Positions 22,717-31,030 of a DNA stretch of 64,000 nucleotides are shown here, one piece after another. The first letter of the stretch is position 1. Each line of letters opens with the position of its first letter. The notes under the pieces were generated by a model. That model was not told where the DNA came from and searched no databases. It saw nothing but the letters and a program-made list of their open reading frames with translations. The translations under genes were made by a program, and so were the position numbers. This DNA is from Caulobacterales bacterium (GTDB lineage: Bacteria > Pseudomonadota > Alphaproteobacteria > Caulobacterales > Caulobacteraceae): assembly GCA_019510435.1 (NCBI GenBank), contig JAEKKJ010000027.1, positions 24,685 to 88,684 of the forward strand. Direction: 5' to 3'.

Positions 22717-23985
22717 CTATTTCTCGGCGGCCGGCTCCGCAGGAGCGGGCTCATACCGCAGAGGGATGCTGATCCGCCCGCCGACCACCGGCAGGCCCTC
22801 GGTCGACCAGGTCGAGACCCGGAACGTCGGCGTCAAGGAAAGGGCCGCCGCACCGACGCCGATCCCCGTGGGCTGCTCGGAGAGGACCGAACAGTCCGAG
22901 AGGGAGCCCCCTGGCTGCACGACGCAGCTCAGGGTCGCCCGCCCGGTGGCGGTGAGCTTCAGCGGCGCGAAGGCCGCGGTCAGCTGGGCGGAGCTGGGGA
23001 TCGCCGCCCAGGTGGGCTTGCCCAGGACGGCCGAGGCCGGATCGCGGGCCGCCGGATCGAAGGTGAAGGGCATCATCACGGCGACGCCATGCGCGGCCTT
23101 GCGGTCCGCGTCGCTGGCCACCGTGTAACGGAACCGCTTCGCCAACGTCTTGGCCGCCGCCTCGAAGCCGTAGCCGGACGGCTGGGCGTTCACCGACTCG
23201 CAGTGCGCCAGGCGGCCGTTTTCGTCCATGTCGCAGCTCAGGGTGACCCGGCCAACCTTCTCTTCGGCGCGGGCCTTCGCCGGATAGGCCGCGGCGACCT
23301 CGGCGATCGTCGGCGCCTCGGCCCAAGGCAGGTTGGCCGGCGCGACCGACCGTCCGGGCGTCCAGCTGCTTTCTGAAAAGGCCTCCCATGTGATCGGGAT
23401 CCGCGCTTCCGAAGGCGCCGGAGCGCCCTTCAGAGTCGCGGGCCGCATCAGGAATTGAGCGGAAAGGCGAATAGCCGCCTCGCCGAAGCCTGCGCCCTCC
23501 GGCTTTTCGGACTCGACCACGCAGTCGCTCAGGCCGCCCTGAACGGTGACGATGCAGTCGATGACCGCCAACCCGGCCCGCCCATGCGCGGTCTTCGGAT
23601 AGACGGTGAGCAGGTCCTGGGCGGTCGGCTTCCTTAGCCAGTCCGCCCCCTTGTCGATATTGCTCCAAACGATGGAGAGCTTGATGTCGCGCGCCCCGCT
23701 TCGGCCGGGCGGCGCCTGGCTGTACTTGGGCGCCAGCATCATGGCCGCCGCCCCCACCCCGCGGCCGGGCGGCGACTCGGCCGCGACGCTGCAGCCGCTG
23801 AGCGCGCCATCGTCCTCCACATGGCAGCGGAGGATGGCGCGGGCCAGCGCGTCTCCCGCGGGCCGAACCGCCGCGGCCTCCGCTTGGGTGGGGCGGCTCA
23901 CCCAGCCGGCCGAGGGCGCGGCCATCGCTCCACCGGCCCACACGCCGGCCGCGGCCACAACTAGCAATCCGAACAACGCCCGCAT
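22717..23985 (-). CDS. Secreted protein with four TonB C-terminal-like repeats
   Basis: A 422-residue protein with a signal peptide (residues 1-22). Four repeats of about 95 residues start near residues 28, 118, 223 and 325. Each follows the pattern Cys-x10-12-Cys, then P-x-G-x-G-x-x-A-A-x-x-L, then a strand ending F/Y-R/M. The Cys pairs are RCHVEDDGALSGC, DCIVTVQGGLSDC, SCDMDENGRLAHC and SCVVQPGGSLSDC. The repeats resemble the TonB C-terminal fold, but there is no N-terminal anchor or Pro-rich linker, so energy transduction is unlikely. A periplasmic binding or scaffold role with four disulphides is inferred. Confidence 0.75.
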   Translation of the reverse strand: MRALFGLLVVAAAGVWAGGAMAAPSAGWVSRPTQAEAAAVRPAGDALARAILRCHVEDDGALSGCSVAAESPPGRGVGAAAMMLAPKYSQAPPGRSGARDIKLSIVWSNIDKGADWLRKPTAQDLLTVYPKTAHGRAGLAVIDCIVTVQGGLSDCVVESEKPEGAGFGEAAIRLSAQFLMRPATLKGAPAPSEARIPITWEAFSESSWTPGRSVAPANLPWAEAPTIAEVAAAYPAKARAEEKVGRVTLSCDMDENGRLAHCESVNAQPSGYGFEAAAKTLAKRFRYTVASDADRKAAHGVAVMMPFTFDPAARDPASAVLGKPTWAAIPSSAQLTAAFAPLKLTATGRATLSCVVQPGGSLSDCSVLSEQPTGIGVGAAALSLTPTFRVSTWSTEGLPVVGGRISIPLRYEPAPAEPAAEK

Positions 23986-24121
23986 GACAACGCCCCCATA
24001 CGGGCTCGACGATGCCGCGCATGGGACGATGTGGCAACCGACGCGCGCGGACGGAACGCGGGCGCAGCGGCGTTACCTCCGACGTAATGGACCGGCCTCA
24101 CGCGGCGGCTAAGCTCGCCCC

Positions 24122-24907
24122 ATGACCCAATTGCAGAAACCCGTGGGCGAGCATCTGCGCGAGTGGCGGATGCGGCGGCGGCTGAGCCAGCTGGACCTGG
24201 CGCTGGAGGCGGAGATCTCCACCCGGCACCTGTCGTTCCTGGAGACCGGCCGCGCCCAGCCCAGCCGCGAGATGGTGCTGAACCTGACCGACCAGCTGGA
24301 GATCCCGCTGCGCGAGCGCAATGTGATCCTGGTGGCGGCGGGCTTCGCGCCGCTCTTCCCCGAGCGCCGGCTGGACGATCCGGATCTCACCGCCGCCCGG
24401 CGCGCCGTGGACGTGATCCTGAAGGCGCACGAGCCCTACCCGGCCCTGGTGGTCGATCTGCAATGGAACCTGGTGGCGGCCAACGCCACCGTGGCGCCGC
24501 TGATCGCCGGCCTGCCGGACGAGCTGATGGGCCCGCCGCTCAACGTGGTGCGCATCTCGCTGCACCCGCGGGGTCTCGCGCCGCGCATCGCCAACCTCGC
24601 CCAGTGGCAGGCGCATATCCTGGAGCGCCTGCGCCGCCAGGCGGACCTGACGGCCGACCCCGGCCTGATCGCACTGATCGACGAGGTCCGCGGCTATCCC
24701 AAGCCGCCCGCCACCGACCGGCGCAGCGAGGACCTGGGCCAGGTGGCCGTGCCGCTGCAGCTGATGATGGGGGATACGCTGCTGTCGCTCTTCTCCACCA
24801 CGACGGTGTTCGGGACCGCCGTCGACATCACCCTGGCGGAGCTGACGCTGGAGACCTTCTTCCCGGCCGATGCGGCGACGGCGGAGGCCTTGCGGACCCT
24901 TGCCTGA
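24122..24907 (+). CDS. XRE-family regulator with MmyB-like ligand-binding domain
   Basis: A 261-residue transcription factor. Residues 8-65 form an XRE helix-turn-helix (LREWRMRRRLSQLDLALEAEISTRHLSFLETGRAQPS is split over its four helices). Residues 90-258 form the MmyB-like PAS-type domain (YPALVVDLQWNLVAANATVAPL, PPLNVVRISLHPRGLAPRI, LFSTTTVFGTAVDITLAELTLETFFPAD). This family binds fatty-acid-like ligands in its one known structure. It is divergent from the TonB-repeat gene. The target genes are unknown. Confidence 0.9.
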   Translation: MTQLQKPVGEHLREWRMRRRLSQLDLALEAEISTRHLSFLETGRAQPSREMVLNLTDQLEIPLRERNVILVAAGFAPLFPERRLDDPDLTAARRAVDVILKAHEPYPALVVDLQWNLVAANATVAPLIAGLPDELMGPPLNVVRISLHPRGLAPRIANLAQWQAHILERLRRQADLTADPGLIALIDEVRGYPKPPATDRRSEDLGQVAVPLQLMMGDTLLSLFSTTTVFGTAVDITLAELTLETFFPADAATAEALRTLA

Positions 24908-24913
24908 TGGCGG

Positions 24914-25030
24914 CTAGAGCCTGTCCCGCTTTGATGGAACCATCAAAGCGGGAAGAACAGGCTCGCCGCATTTCGTCGACGAGCACGATTCAGACTCTTG
25001 TCGATTCCGACAAAAGTCATCGTGCTCTAG
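24914..25030. repeat. Palindromic intergenic repeat element
   Basis: Bounded by CTAGAGC (24914-24920) and GCTCTAG (25024-25030). Inside are a perfect 13-bp hairpin, CCCGCTTTGATGG / CCATCAAAGCGGG at 24925-24952 with a 2-nt loop, and a second one with arms GAGCACGAT (24981-24989) and ATCGTGCTC (25019-25027) enclosing TGTCG-ATTC-CGACA. It is AT-richer than its surroundings and has the look of a dispersed repeat. It supplies the stop codon of the downstream-strand DUF3574 gene. Confidence 0.75.
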
Positions 25031-25431
25031 AGGGCGACGCAGGCCGCCGGGGGCGTCACCACCACCGAGTCCTGGTTGAAGCGCTGGCGGTAGGCGGCGC
25101 GCACCGCCTCGACGTTGGCCTGGGCGTCCCCCCGGGCCGGCAATACGATCAGCACCACCTTGGCCGCGTCGCGGATCATCTGGTTCTGGGCGCCCTTCCA
25201 GCGGCCGCCGCCCGGCACCACGGTCACACCGTCGGGGAAGCGGGGCGTGACCTCCTGGTCGATGAAGCGGCGCAGGTCGGCCTCGTTGGGCCGCGTCGGG
25301 GCCTTGCCGCCGAGGAACAGCTGGGCCGTGCGCATCTGGGCCTGGCCGGCCGGGCACACCGGCTTCGGGGGCGTCGTGCAGCCTGCCAGGGCAAGCCCCG
25401 CCAGCGCGGCCAGGACGCCGGCCCGCCTCAC
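25027..25431 (-). CDS. DUF3574 lipoprotein
   Basis: A 134-residue lipoprotein with lipobox LAGC (Cys18). The DUF3574 core is AQLFLGGKAPTRPNEADLRRFIDQEVTPRFPDG (split here over strand and helix), followed by GGGRWKGA, KVVLIVLP and AYRQRFNQDSVVV. The start overlaps the isovaleryl-CoA dehydrogenase stop as ATGA. Its stop TAG is part of the boundary of a palindromic repeat element, so the last residues may differ between strains. The function is unknown. Confidence 0.85.
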   Translation of the reverse strand: MRRAGVLAALAGLALAGCTTPPKPVCPAGQAQMRTAQLFLGGKAPTRPNEADLRRFIDQEVTPRFPDGVTVVPGGGRWKGAQNQMIRDAAKVVLIVLPARGDAQANVEAVRAAYRQRFNQDSVVVTPPAACVAL

Positions 25432-26594
25432 CCGCCGACCAGCTCTCGGCCGATCAGGAAGCGGCGGATCTCGTTGGTGCCCGCGCCGATGTCGTAGAGC
25501 TTGGCGTCGCGCAGGAACCGCTCGACGGGGTATTCGCGGGTGTAGCCCGCGCCGCCCAGGGCCTGGATCGCCTCCAGCGAAACCTTCACCGCGTTCTCGC
25601 TCGCCATCAGGATCGCGCCCGCCGCATCGAACCGGGTCGTCAGGCCCGAATCACAGGCCTTGGCCACGGCGTAGACGTAGGCCCGCGCCGAGTTCAGGGC
25701 GACATACATGTCGGCCACCTTGCCCTGCATCAACTGGAAGCCGCCGATCGGCTTGCCGAACTGTTTGCGCTCGCGCACGTAGGGCAGAACCACATCAAGA
25801 CATGCCTGCATGATGCCCAGCGGCCCGCCGGAGAGCACGGTGCGCTCGTAGTCGAGGCCACTCATCAACACGCCCACGCCGCCGTTCTCGGGGCCCATGA
25901 CGTTCTCTTCCGGGACCTCGCAGTCCTCGAACACCAGCTCGCCGGTGTCGGACCCGCGCATGCCCATCTTGTCCAGCTTCTGGGAGACGCTGAAGCCCTT
26001 GAAGTCCTTCTCGATCAGGAAGGCGGTGATCCCGCGCGAGCCCTCCTCGGGCGAGGTCTTGGCGTAGACCACCAGGGTGTCGGCGTGCGGCGCGTTGGTG
26101 ATCCAGAACTTCGTGCCGTTCAGGACGTAGCGGTCGCCCCGCTTCTCGGCCTTCAGGCGCATGGAGACCACGTCCGAGCCCGAGCCGGCCTCGCTCATGG
26201 CCAGCGAGCCCACATGCGCGCCGCTGATCAGCTTGGGCAGGTAGCGGCGCTTCTGGTCCTCGCTGCCCCAGCGGCGGATCTGGTTCACGCAGAGGTTGGA
26301 ATGGGCGCCGTAGGAGAGGCCCACGCTGGCGGAGGCGCGGGAGACCTCCTCCATGGCCACCACGTGCTCAAGATAGCCGAGGCCGAGACCGCCGAACTCC
26401 TCCTCGACCGTCACGCCATGCAGGCCCAGCTCGCCCATCTGGGGCCAGAGTTCCCGCGGGAAGGTGTTGGTGGCGTCGATCTCCGCGGCGAGCGGGGCGA
26501 TCCGGTCGGCGGCGAAGCGGGCGGTGGTGTCGCGGATCATGTCCGCGGCTTCCCCCAGGCCGAATTCGAGGTTGGGTCCGTGGTTCGGGATCAT
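25428..26594 (-). CDS. ivd: Isovaleryl-CoA dehydrogenase
   Basis: A 388-residue FAD acyl-CoA dehydrogenase that oxidises isovaleryl-CoA to 3-methylcrotonyl-CoA in leucine breakdown. FAD motifs are LAMSEAGSGSDVVSM and WITNAPHADTLVVYAKT. The catalytic base is Glu250 in SGLDYERTVLSGGPLGI, the position used by isovaleryl-CoA dehydrogenases rather than the C-terminal Glu of short-chain enzymes. The C-terminus has QALGGAGYTREYPVERFLRDAKLYDIGAGTNEI in motif blocks. It is coupled to the DUF3574 gene by ATGA. No methylcrotonyl-CoA carboxylase gene is adjacent. Confidence 0.94.
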   Translation of the reverse strand: MIPNHGPNLEFGLGEAADMIRDTTARFAADRIAPLAAEIDATNTFPRELWPQMGELGLHGVTVEEEFGGLGLGYLEHVVAMEEVSRASASVGLSYGAHSNLCVNQIRRWGSEDQKRRYLPKLISGAHVGSLAMSEAGSGSDVVSMRLKAEKRGDRYVLNGTKFWITNAPHADTLVVYAKTSPEEGSRGITAFLIEKDFKGFSVSQKLDKMGMRGSDTGELVFEDCEVPEENVMGPENGGVGVLMSGLDYERTVLSGGPLGIMQACLDVVLPYVRERKQFGKPIGGFQLMQGKVADMYVALNSARAYVYAVAKACDSGLTTRFDAAGAILMASENAVKVSLEAIQALGGAGYTREYPVERFLRDAKLYDIGAGTNEIRRFLIGRELVGG

Positions 26595-26632
26595 GCGCGG
26601 GCTGTTAGCACGCGGCGTTCCGGCTTGCGAAC

Positions 26633-27949
26633 CTAGTCCGCCTCCGCCTCGCGCCCCAGGCGCTGCAGCAGGCGATAGATGGCCACCACGACGAAGCCGA
26701 CGCCGGCCAGGCCCGCGGACCAGGCCACGAACAGGGGCATGGGGAAGCCGCCCACGGTGGCCGGGCTCGCTTCTAGCCCCCAGAACACGCCGAAGCCGAA
26801 GAACGCCAGGCCGAACAGGGCCAGCAGCAGGTCCCAGATCACCGAGGGCTCGCGCGGCGCCGGCGCAGGCCGCCGGCGGGCGGGGATGAAGTCGAAGGGC
26901 CCCTCGTCCACCTCGACCCGCGCGGCCAGATGGTCGGGCAGGCCCTGGGGCGTCGCCGGGATCGCCAGCTCTTCCTCGGCGCCGGCGGCGGGCCCGAACG
27001 CGGCTTCGAGCGCCGGCTCCAGCGCGATCTCAGGCTCGGGCTCGAACGCCGGTTCGGGCTCGGGTTCAGGTTGCGTCGTAGGCTCGGGTTCCGGCTCGAG
27101 GGCCGCCGGCTCGGTCGTGATCGGCGGGGCGAAGTCGGCCTGCGGGCGCAGTTCCTCGAGGGCGGGCGGCTCCTCCGGCAGGATCGCGGGCGCCTCGACC
27201 TCGAGGTCGGCAGACGCCTCGGCGGTCAGGTCCGGCTCCGCGCCGGAGTCCTGGAACAGGGTCTCCAGCCGCGCGGCCACGGCCTCGGCGGCCATTACGA
27301 CCGCGGGCACGGGGGGCGGCGCGAGGTCCGGGGCCAGGCCCTCCGCCTCGGCCTCGGCTTCGCGCCGCACCTTGACGGCGTCGCCCTCGAACTCGGTGGT
27401 CACCTCCACGGGCCGGCGCAGGGGCACCAGATCCAGGCCGTCCAGGTCGATGGCGGGGCGCAGCACCGGCGACGGGGCCGGGGTCCAGTTGCCGTCGTCA
27501 GGCGTGAGGAACAGCGCCTTCTCCGCGGCGCGGCGGCGGACCAGGGCGTCCACCACGATCCGCTCGCCCTCGAACTCGGCCTTGCGCCACAGCTCCATGG
27601 CACAGGCGGCCTGCACGGCGGCGCCGGCGTTCAGGCGCTTCAGCACCTGGCTGCGGCGGAAGTTGTCGAGGCCGATGTTGAAGGCGAAGCTGCAGAGCGC
27701 GTCGAACTCGTTCTGGCCCAGTGGGGCGAACAGGCCCTCGTTCACCGCGTGCTGCACGGCGATCAGGTCGTAGACCAGCAGCGCCTCGGCGTCGGCCTCG
27801 GAGACCTCGGCCCCTTCGCGCGCCGTCAGCGTGTGGCCATAGCCGATCATCCAGCGCCCATCGGGCAGCTGGGCGGCCTTCTGGCGGTAGCCCTCGAACC
27901 GTTTGATCAGTTCGATGGCCGCCCGGGAGACGCGGTGGCGCGAAAGCAT
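26633..27949 (-). CDS. GH24 lysozyme-like protein with acidic linker and C-terminal membrane anchor
   Basis: A 438-residue protein. Residues 1-160 are a phage-type lysozyme domain (GH24): KRFEGYR with catalytic Glu19, GYGHT at 36-40, and CSFAFNIGLDNFRRSQVL. Residues 165-360 form a long acidic, Pro/Glu-rich linker with EPEPEP-type repeats. Two membrane helices are at about 370-390 and 400-425. There is no signal peptide, so the topology is unclear: the enzyme domain may stay cytoplasmic or be exported by another route. The ATG at 27949 is preferred; 27976 is possible. No other phage gene is near, so this is a domesticated host protein. Confidence 0.85.
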   Translation of the reverse strand: MLSRHRVSRAAIELIKRFEGYRQKAAQLPDGRWMIGYGHTLTAREGAEVSEADAEALLVYDLIAVQHAVNEGLFAPLGQNEFDALCSFAFNIGLDNFRRSQVLKRLNAGAAVQAACAMELWRKAEFEGERIVVDALVRRRAAEKALFLTPDDGNWTPAPSPVLRPAIDLDGLDLVPLRRPVEVTTEFEGDAVKVRREAEAEAEGLAPDLAPPPVPAVVMAAEAVAARLETLFQDSGAEPDLTAEASADLEVEAPAILPEEPPALEELRPQADFAPPITTEPAALEPEPEPTTQPEPEPEPAFEPEPEIALEPALEAAFGPAAGAEEELAIPATPQGLPDHLAARVEVDEGPFDFIPARRRPAPAPREPSVIWDLLLALFGLAFFGFGVFWGLEASPATVGGFPMPLFVAWSAGLAGVGFVVVAIYRLLQRLGREAEAD

Positions 27950-28020
27950 GGCCCCGGATTTGTCCCAAATCGGCACAGGCGCAGACCGCCTGATGGCGCA
28001 CGACGCAAGCCTGACGCCAG

Positions 28021-29442
28021 TTACAGCAGGATGAGGGCTGCGATACCCAAAAGTGCAAGGAATCCGAAGAAATCGGTCATGAAGGTCACGACGATGGGCG
28101 ACGGCGCGGCCGGATCGCGGCCCAGCCGGTCCAGCACGATGGGCGCGACCACGCCACCGATCGCCGCCACGAACATGTTGGCCAGCACCGCCAGTCCCAC
28201 GGCGATGGCCAGCCGCAGGTCATGCCACCAGACGTAGGCGCCCAGGCCCAGCATGCCGCCCACGGCCCCGCCGTTGAACAGGCCCACCGAGAGCTCCCGG
28301 CCGATGATGCGCATGGCGTTGTGCGCGTTCAGCTCCTTGGCCGCGATGGCGCGCACGGCGACGGTCAGCGCCTGGGTGCCCGCATTGCCGCCCACGGACG
28401 AGACGATGGGCATCAGGATGGCCAGGGCCACCAGCTTGGCGATCTCGGCCTGGAAGGCGCCGATCACCGTGACCGCCAGCGCCTCGGTCCCCAGGTTGAT
28501 CAGCAGCCACGGCAGTCGCGACCGGACGATGCCCAGCATGCCGGCGTCCCGGCCCGCGTCCGACACACCGGCCAGGGCCAGGATGTCTTCCTCGGTCTCT
28601 TCCTGGATGACGCCGACGATGTCGTCGACGGTGATCTGACCCACCAGCCGACCGGCCCCATCCACCACCGGCGCGGAGATCAGGTGGTACTTGTCGAAGA
28701 TGTAGGCGACCTCTTCCTGGTCCAGGTCGACGGTGATCTCGTTCACCGGCTCCATGATCTGGGCCAGGGGCGTCTGGCGGCCCGAGCGCAGCAGGAGGCT
28801 GACCGGCACGGCGCCCACGGGCTTGTAGGCCGGGTCCACCACATAGACGTCGAAGAACAGCTCCGGCAGCTCCTCCGACTCCTTGCGGAAGTGGTCGATG
28901 GCCTGGCCGACGGTCCAGAACTGCGGCGCGGCCACCACCTCGCGCTGCATGAGGCGGCCGGCGGTCTCGTCGCCGTAGGACAGCGTGGTCTCGATGGCCG
29001 CCCGCTCGACCTCGGGCATGGCGGCCATGACCTCGGCGCGCTTGTCGTCCTCCAGGTCGTCGACGACATCGGCGGCGTCGTCGGACTCCATCTCGCCAAT
29101 GGCCTTGGCCAGGGTCGCCGAGGGGACGTGCTCCAGCACCTCCTCGCGGATCTCGGTGTCCAGTTCGGAGAGGATCTCGGCCAGGGTCTCCGGGTCGAGG
29201 TGCGGAATCAGCTCCTCGCGCGCGTCGGCGGAGAGGAAGCCCATCAGGTCGGCGACGTCCGCCGGGTGCAGCGCGCTCAGGAGTTCGCGCAGCCGCTCCG
29301 CGTCGCCTCGATCCAGGGCGTCGGCCACGTCGGAGACGAATTCGGCATTGAGGGCGTAGTCCTCGCCGAGGGCGAGGTCTTCCAGGTCTTCGTCTTCGAG
29401 CGGCTCCGCCACAGCGGTGAGGTCGTCCGTTTCGCGGCTCAT
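28021..29442 (-). CDS. mgtE: Magnesium transporter MgtE
   Basis: A 473-residue channel. The N-terminal helical domain (residues 40-135, ALHPADVADLMGFL) and paired CBS domains (about 140-265, with TVDDIVGVIQEETEEDILALAG) gate a C-terminal pore of five helices (about 290-473, LPWLLINLGTEALAVTVIG, ILMPIVSSVGGNAGTQALTVAVRA). The PIVSSVGGNAGTQ selectivity segment is intact. Closing of the channel at high cytoplasmic magnesium is the known regulation. A tRNA-Leu gene lies 65 bp upstream on the same strand. Confidence 0.96.
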   Translation of the reverse strand: MSRETDDLTAVAEPLEDEDLEDLALGEDYALNAEFVSDVADALDRGDAERLRELLSALHPADVADLMGFLSADAREELIPHLDPETLAEILSELDTEIREEVLEHVPSATLAKAIGEMESDDAADVVDDLEDDKRAEVMAAMPEVERAAIETTLSYGDETAGRLMQREVVAAPQFWTVGQAIDHFRKESEELPELFFDVYVVDPAYKPVGAVPVSLLLRSGRQTPLAQIMEPVNEITVDLDQEEVAYIFDKYHLISAPVVDGAGRLVGQITVDDIVGVIQEETEEDILALAGVSDAGRDAGMLGIVRSRLPWLLINLGTEALAVTVIGAFQAEIAKLVALAILMPIVSSVGGNAGTQALTVAVRAIAAKELNAHNAMRIIGRELSVGLFNGGAVGGMLGLGAYVWWHDLRLAIAVGLAVLANMFVAAIGGVVAPIVLDRLGRDPAAPSPIVVTFMTDFFGFLALLGIAALILL

Positions 29443-29507
29443 GCGGGACCTCCCTAGGCTATGTTCGGACGGCTCTGCTCGATCCTCGGTTGAGACCTTG
29501 ATTCACC

Positions 29508-29592
29508 TGGTGCGGTCGAGAAGACTCGAACTTCCACGGGTTGCCCCACAGCGACCTCAACGCTGCGCGTCTACCAATTCCGCCACGACCGC
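29508..29592 (-). tRNA. tRNA-Leu (anticodon GAG)
   Basis: An 85-nt class II tRNA. The acceptor stem pairs GCGGTCG with CGACCGC. The D-arm has GGAATTGGTAGAC. The anticodon stem CAGCG/CGCTG encloses loop TTGAGGT, so the anticodon is GAG (reads CUC and CUU). A variable arm of TGGGGCAACCCGT follows, then the T-loop GTTCGAGTC. CCA is encoded. It is between mgtE and a PEPxxWA-CTERM gene; no integrase is beside it. Confidence 0.95.
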
Positions 29593-29750
29593 TCGTGGTG
29601 AGGCGGCGCAGGTAGCAAACCCCGCCTGCTTTGTGAAGTGCGGCCTACTCCGCGCGCAAATCGCGTAGCGGGGGAATCCGATTTTTACAGCTCATTCACC
29701 GAGATAACTCTGCACCCGACGCAGATCTTGCGCGTGACGGGGTGGGGCAT

Positions 29751-30608
29751 ATGAAACTGAAGACTCTTCTGAGCGGAACCGCGGCGATGATCGTGGTCGG
29801 CGTCGCCGCCATCGCGGGGCCCGCCTCTGCCGGCTCCGTGTTCGGCGCCGCCTCCTACAACAGCTCGTTCAATCTCAATTCGGATGTTCAGGGCTCGACC
29901 TCGGCCGGCGCCGCCTTCGATGGGACATCCTACTATACGGTCTCCGGCGGCTATGACGGCAGCCCGATCGCCAAGCTGAACGCCAGCGGGACGATCACCG
30001 CCGGCCCGACCAGCACGGGCCTGGATTTCCGGTCCGTCTTCACCAACGCCGCCGGCAACGTCTTCGCGCGCGCCTATGCCGATGCGACGATCTACGAGCA
30101 GAGCAGCTTTGGCGTCTTCTCGGCCCTCACCACCCTGCAAGGCGGTCTCGACGACCAGGAGCAGGTCGTGCTGACCAGCGACGGGACGCACTACGTGGGC
30201 AACGACAACGGCGTGCTCCAGTTCTGGGACCTGACCGGCGCGGTCACCGGCACCGTGGCCCTGGGCGGGTCGTTCGACACCGGCTACCCGCAGGGCCGCT
30301 CGGTCTCGATCTTCGGCAACTACGCCCTGAACTACTCGAACGGCGTGTTGTCGGCCTACAATCTCAGCACGGGCGCGCTCGCCGACCAGACCACGCTCGT
30401 GGGCGCCGGGACCGATTTCAACAGCCTCTACGGCCAGTCCTACGCCAACGGCTACTTCTTCGTGCCGACGTCGGGCGGCAACACCTTCGTCGGCTACAAG
30501 ATCGACGGCGGGGCCGCGCCCGAGCCGGCGGCCTGGGCGCTGATGATCGGCGGGTTCGGCCTGGCGGGCGGCGCCCTGCGCCGTCGCCGCACGGCGGTTG
30601 CGGCCTAG
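29751..30608 (+). CDS. PEPxxWA-CTERM sorting domain protein
   Basis: A 285-residue secreted protein with a signal peptide ending near GPASA. The body is Ser/Gly/Thr-rich with beta-propeller-like repeats (GTSYYTVSGGYDGSPIAKLN, GTHYVGNDNGVLQFWD, GNYALNYSNGVLSAYN). The C-terminus has the sorting tag: APEPAAWALMIGGFG, a short helix, then RRRRT. Such tags are recognised by an exosortase in polysaccharide-forming bacteria; no exosortase gene is in the window. The ATG at 29751 is preferred over the GTG at 29742. Confidence 0.87.
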   Translation: MKLKTLLSGTAAMIVVGVAAIAGPASAGSVFGAASYNSSFNLNSDVQGSTSAGAAFDGTSYYTVSGGYDGSPIAKLNASGTITAGPTSTGLDFRSVFTNAAGNVFARAYADATIYEQSSFGVFSALTTLQGGLDDQEQVVLTSDGTHYVGNDNGVLQFWDLTGAVTGTVALGGSFDTGYPQGRSVSIFGNYALNYSNGVLSAYNLSTGALADQTTLVGAGTDFNSLYGQSYANGYFFVPTSGGNTFVGYKIDGGAAPEPAAWALMIGGFGLAGGALRRRRTAVAA

Positions 30609-30628
30609 CCATCACGAGCGATCTCAAG

Positions 30629-30654
30629 CGCCGCCGATCTTCGGGTCGGCGGCG
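30629..30654 (+). terminator. Intrinsic terminator after the PEPxxWA-CTERM gene
   Basis: CGCCGCCGA (30629-30637) pairs with TCGGCGGCG (30646-30654) around an 8-nt loop, followed by TTTTC. It is 21 bp after the stop codon. Confidence 0.85.
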
Positions 30655-30714
30655 TTTTCATATCTGGAGTGGATCAGGTTGCCGCAGCGCTTGGAGGCGG
30701 TCGTGGCGCGGCCG

Positions 30715-30966
30715 TCAGACCGAGCCGGCCATGTAGTCGTAGACATTGGCCTCGCGCGTCACCTGGATGGCGATGCGCTCGTCGTTGATCTGGATCTCGC
30801 CGCGGGCCACCGGGTGGTTGTTGGCCAGGATCCAGACCTCTTCGTTCACCGCGGTGTCCAGCGGGATGACGGCGCCACGGCCCATGCGCAGCAGCTGCGC
30901 CATGGGCAGGGTGGCGCGCCCGAGCACCACCTGGATTTCGACATTGACGGCCTTGACCTGGCTCAC
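30715..30966 (-). CDS. FliN-like SpoA-domain protein (flagellar motor switch type)
   Basis: An 83-residue protein made of one SpoA domain: VNVEIQVVLGRATLPMAQLLRMGRGAVIPLD in motif blocks, then VWILANNHPVARGEIQI and ERIAIQVTREAN. This is the FliN/FliM C-terminal fold that builds the C-ring of the flagellar switch. No other flagellar gene is nearby. The start is uncertain: the GTG at 30966 fits the domain, but an ATG at 31032 gives 105 residues and would share the CATG at 31030-31033 with the divergent lipB start. It may be a second FliN or a stand-alone switch component. Confidence 0.8.
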   Translation of the reverse strand: MSQVKAVNVEIQVVLGRATLPMAQLLRMGRGAVIPLDTAVNEEVWILANNHPVARGEIQINDERIAIQVTREANVYDYMAGSV

Positions 30967-31030
30967 GAACGAAGACCCCGACGCTTTCGAACTATGCGCA
31001 GTGCGCGCGAGACCCCACATTTGCGCTGAC

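Noticed and set aside
26633..27949. Prophage remnant around the lysozyme-like gene
   Set aside because: No holin, integrase or structural gene is near, base composition is normal and flanking genes are housekeeping. The membrane anchor is not phage-like.
29508..29592. tRNA-Leu as an integration site for a genomic island
   Set aside because: No integrase, no direct repeat of the tRNA 3' end and no compositional change were seen on either side.
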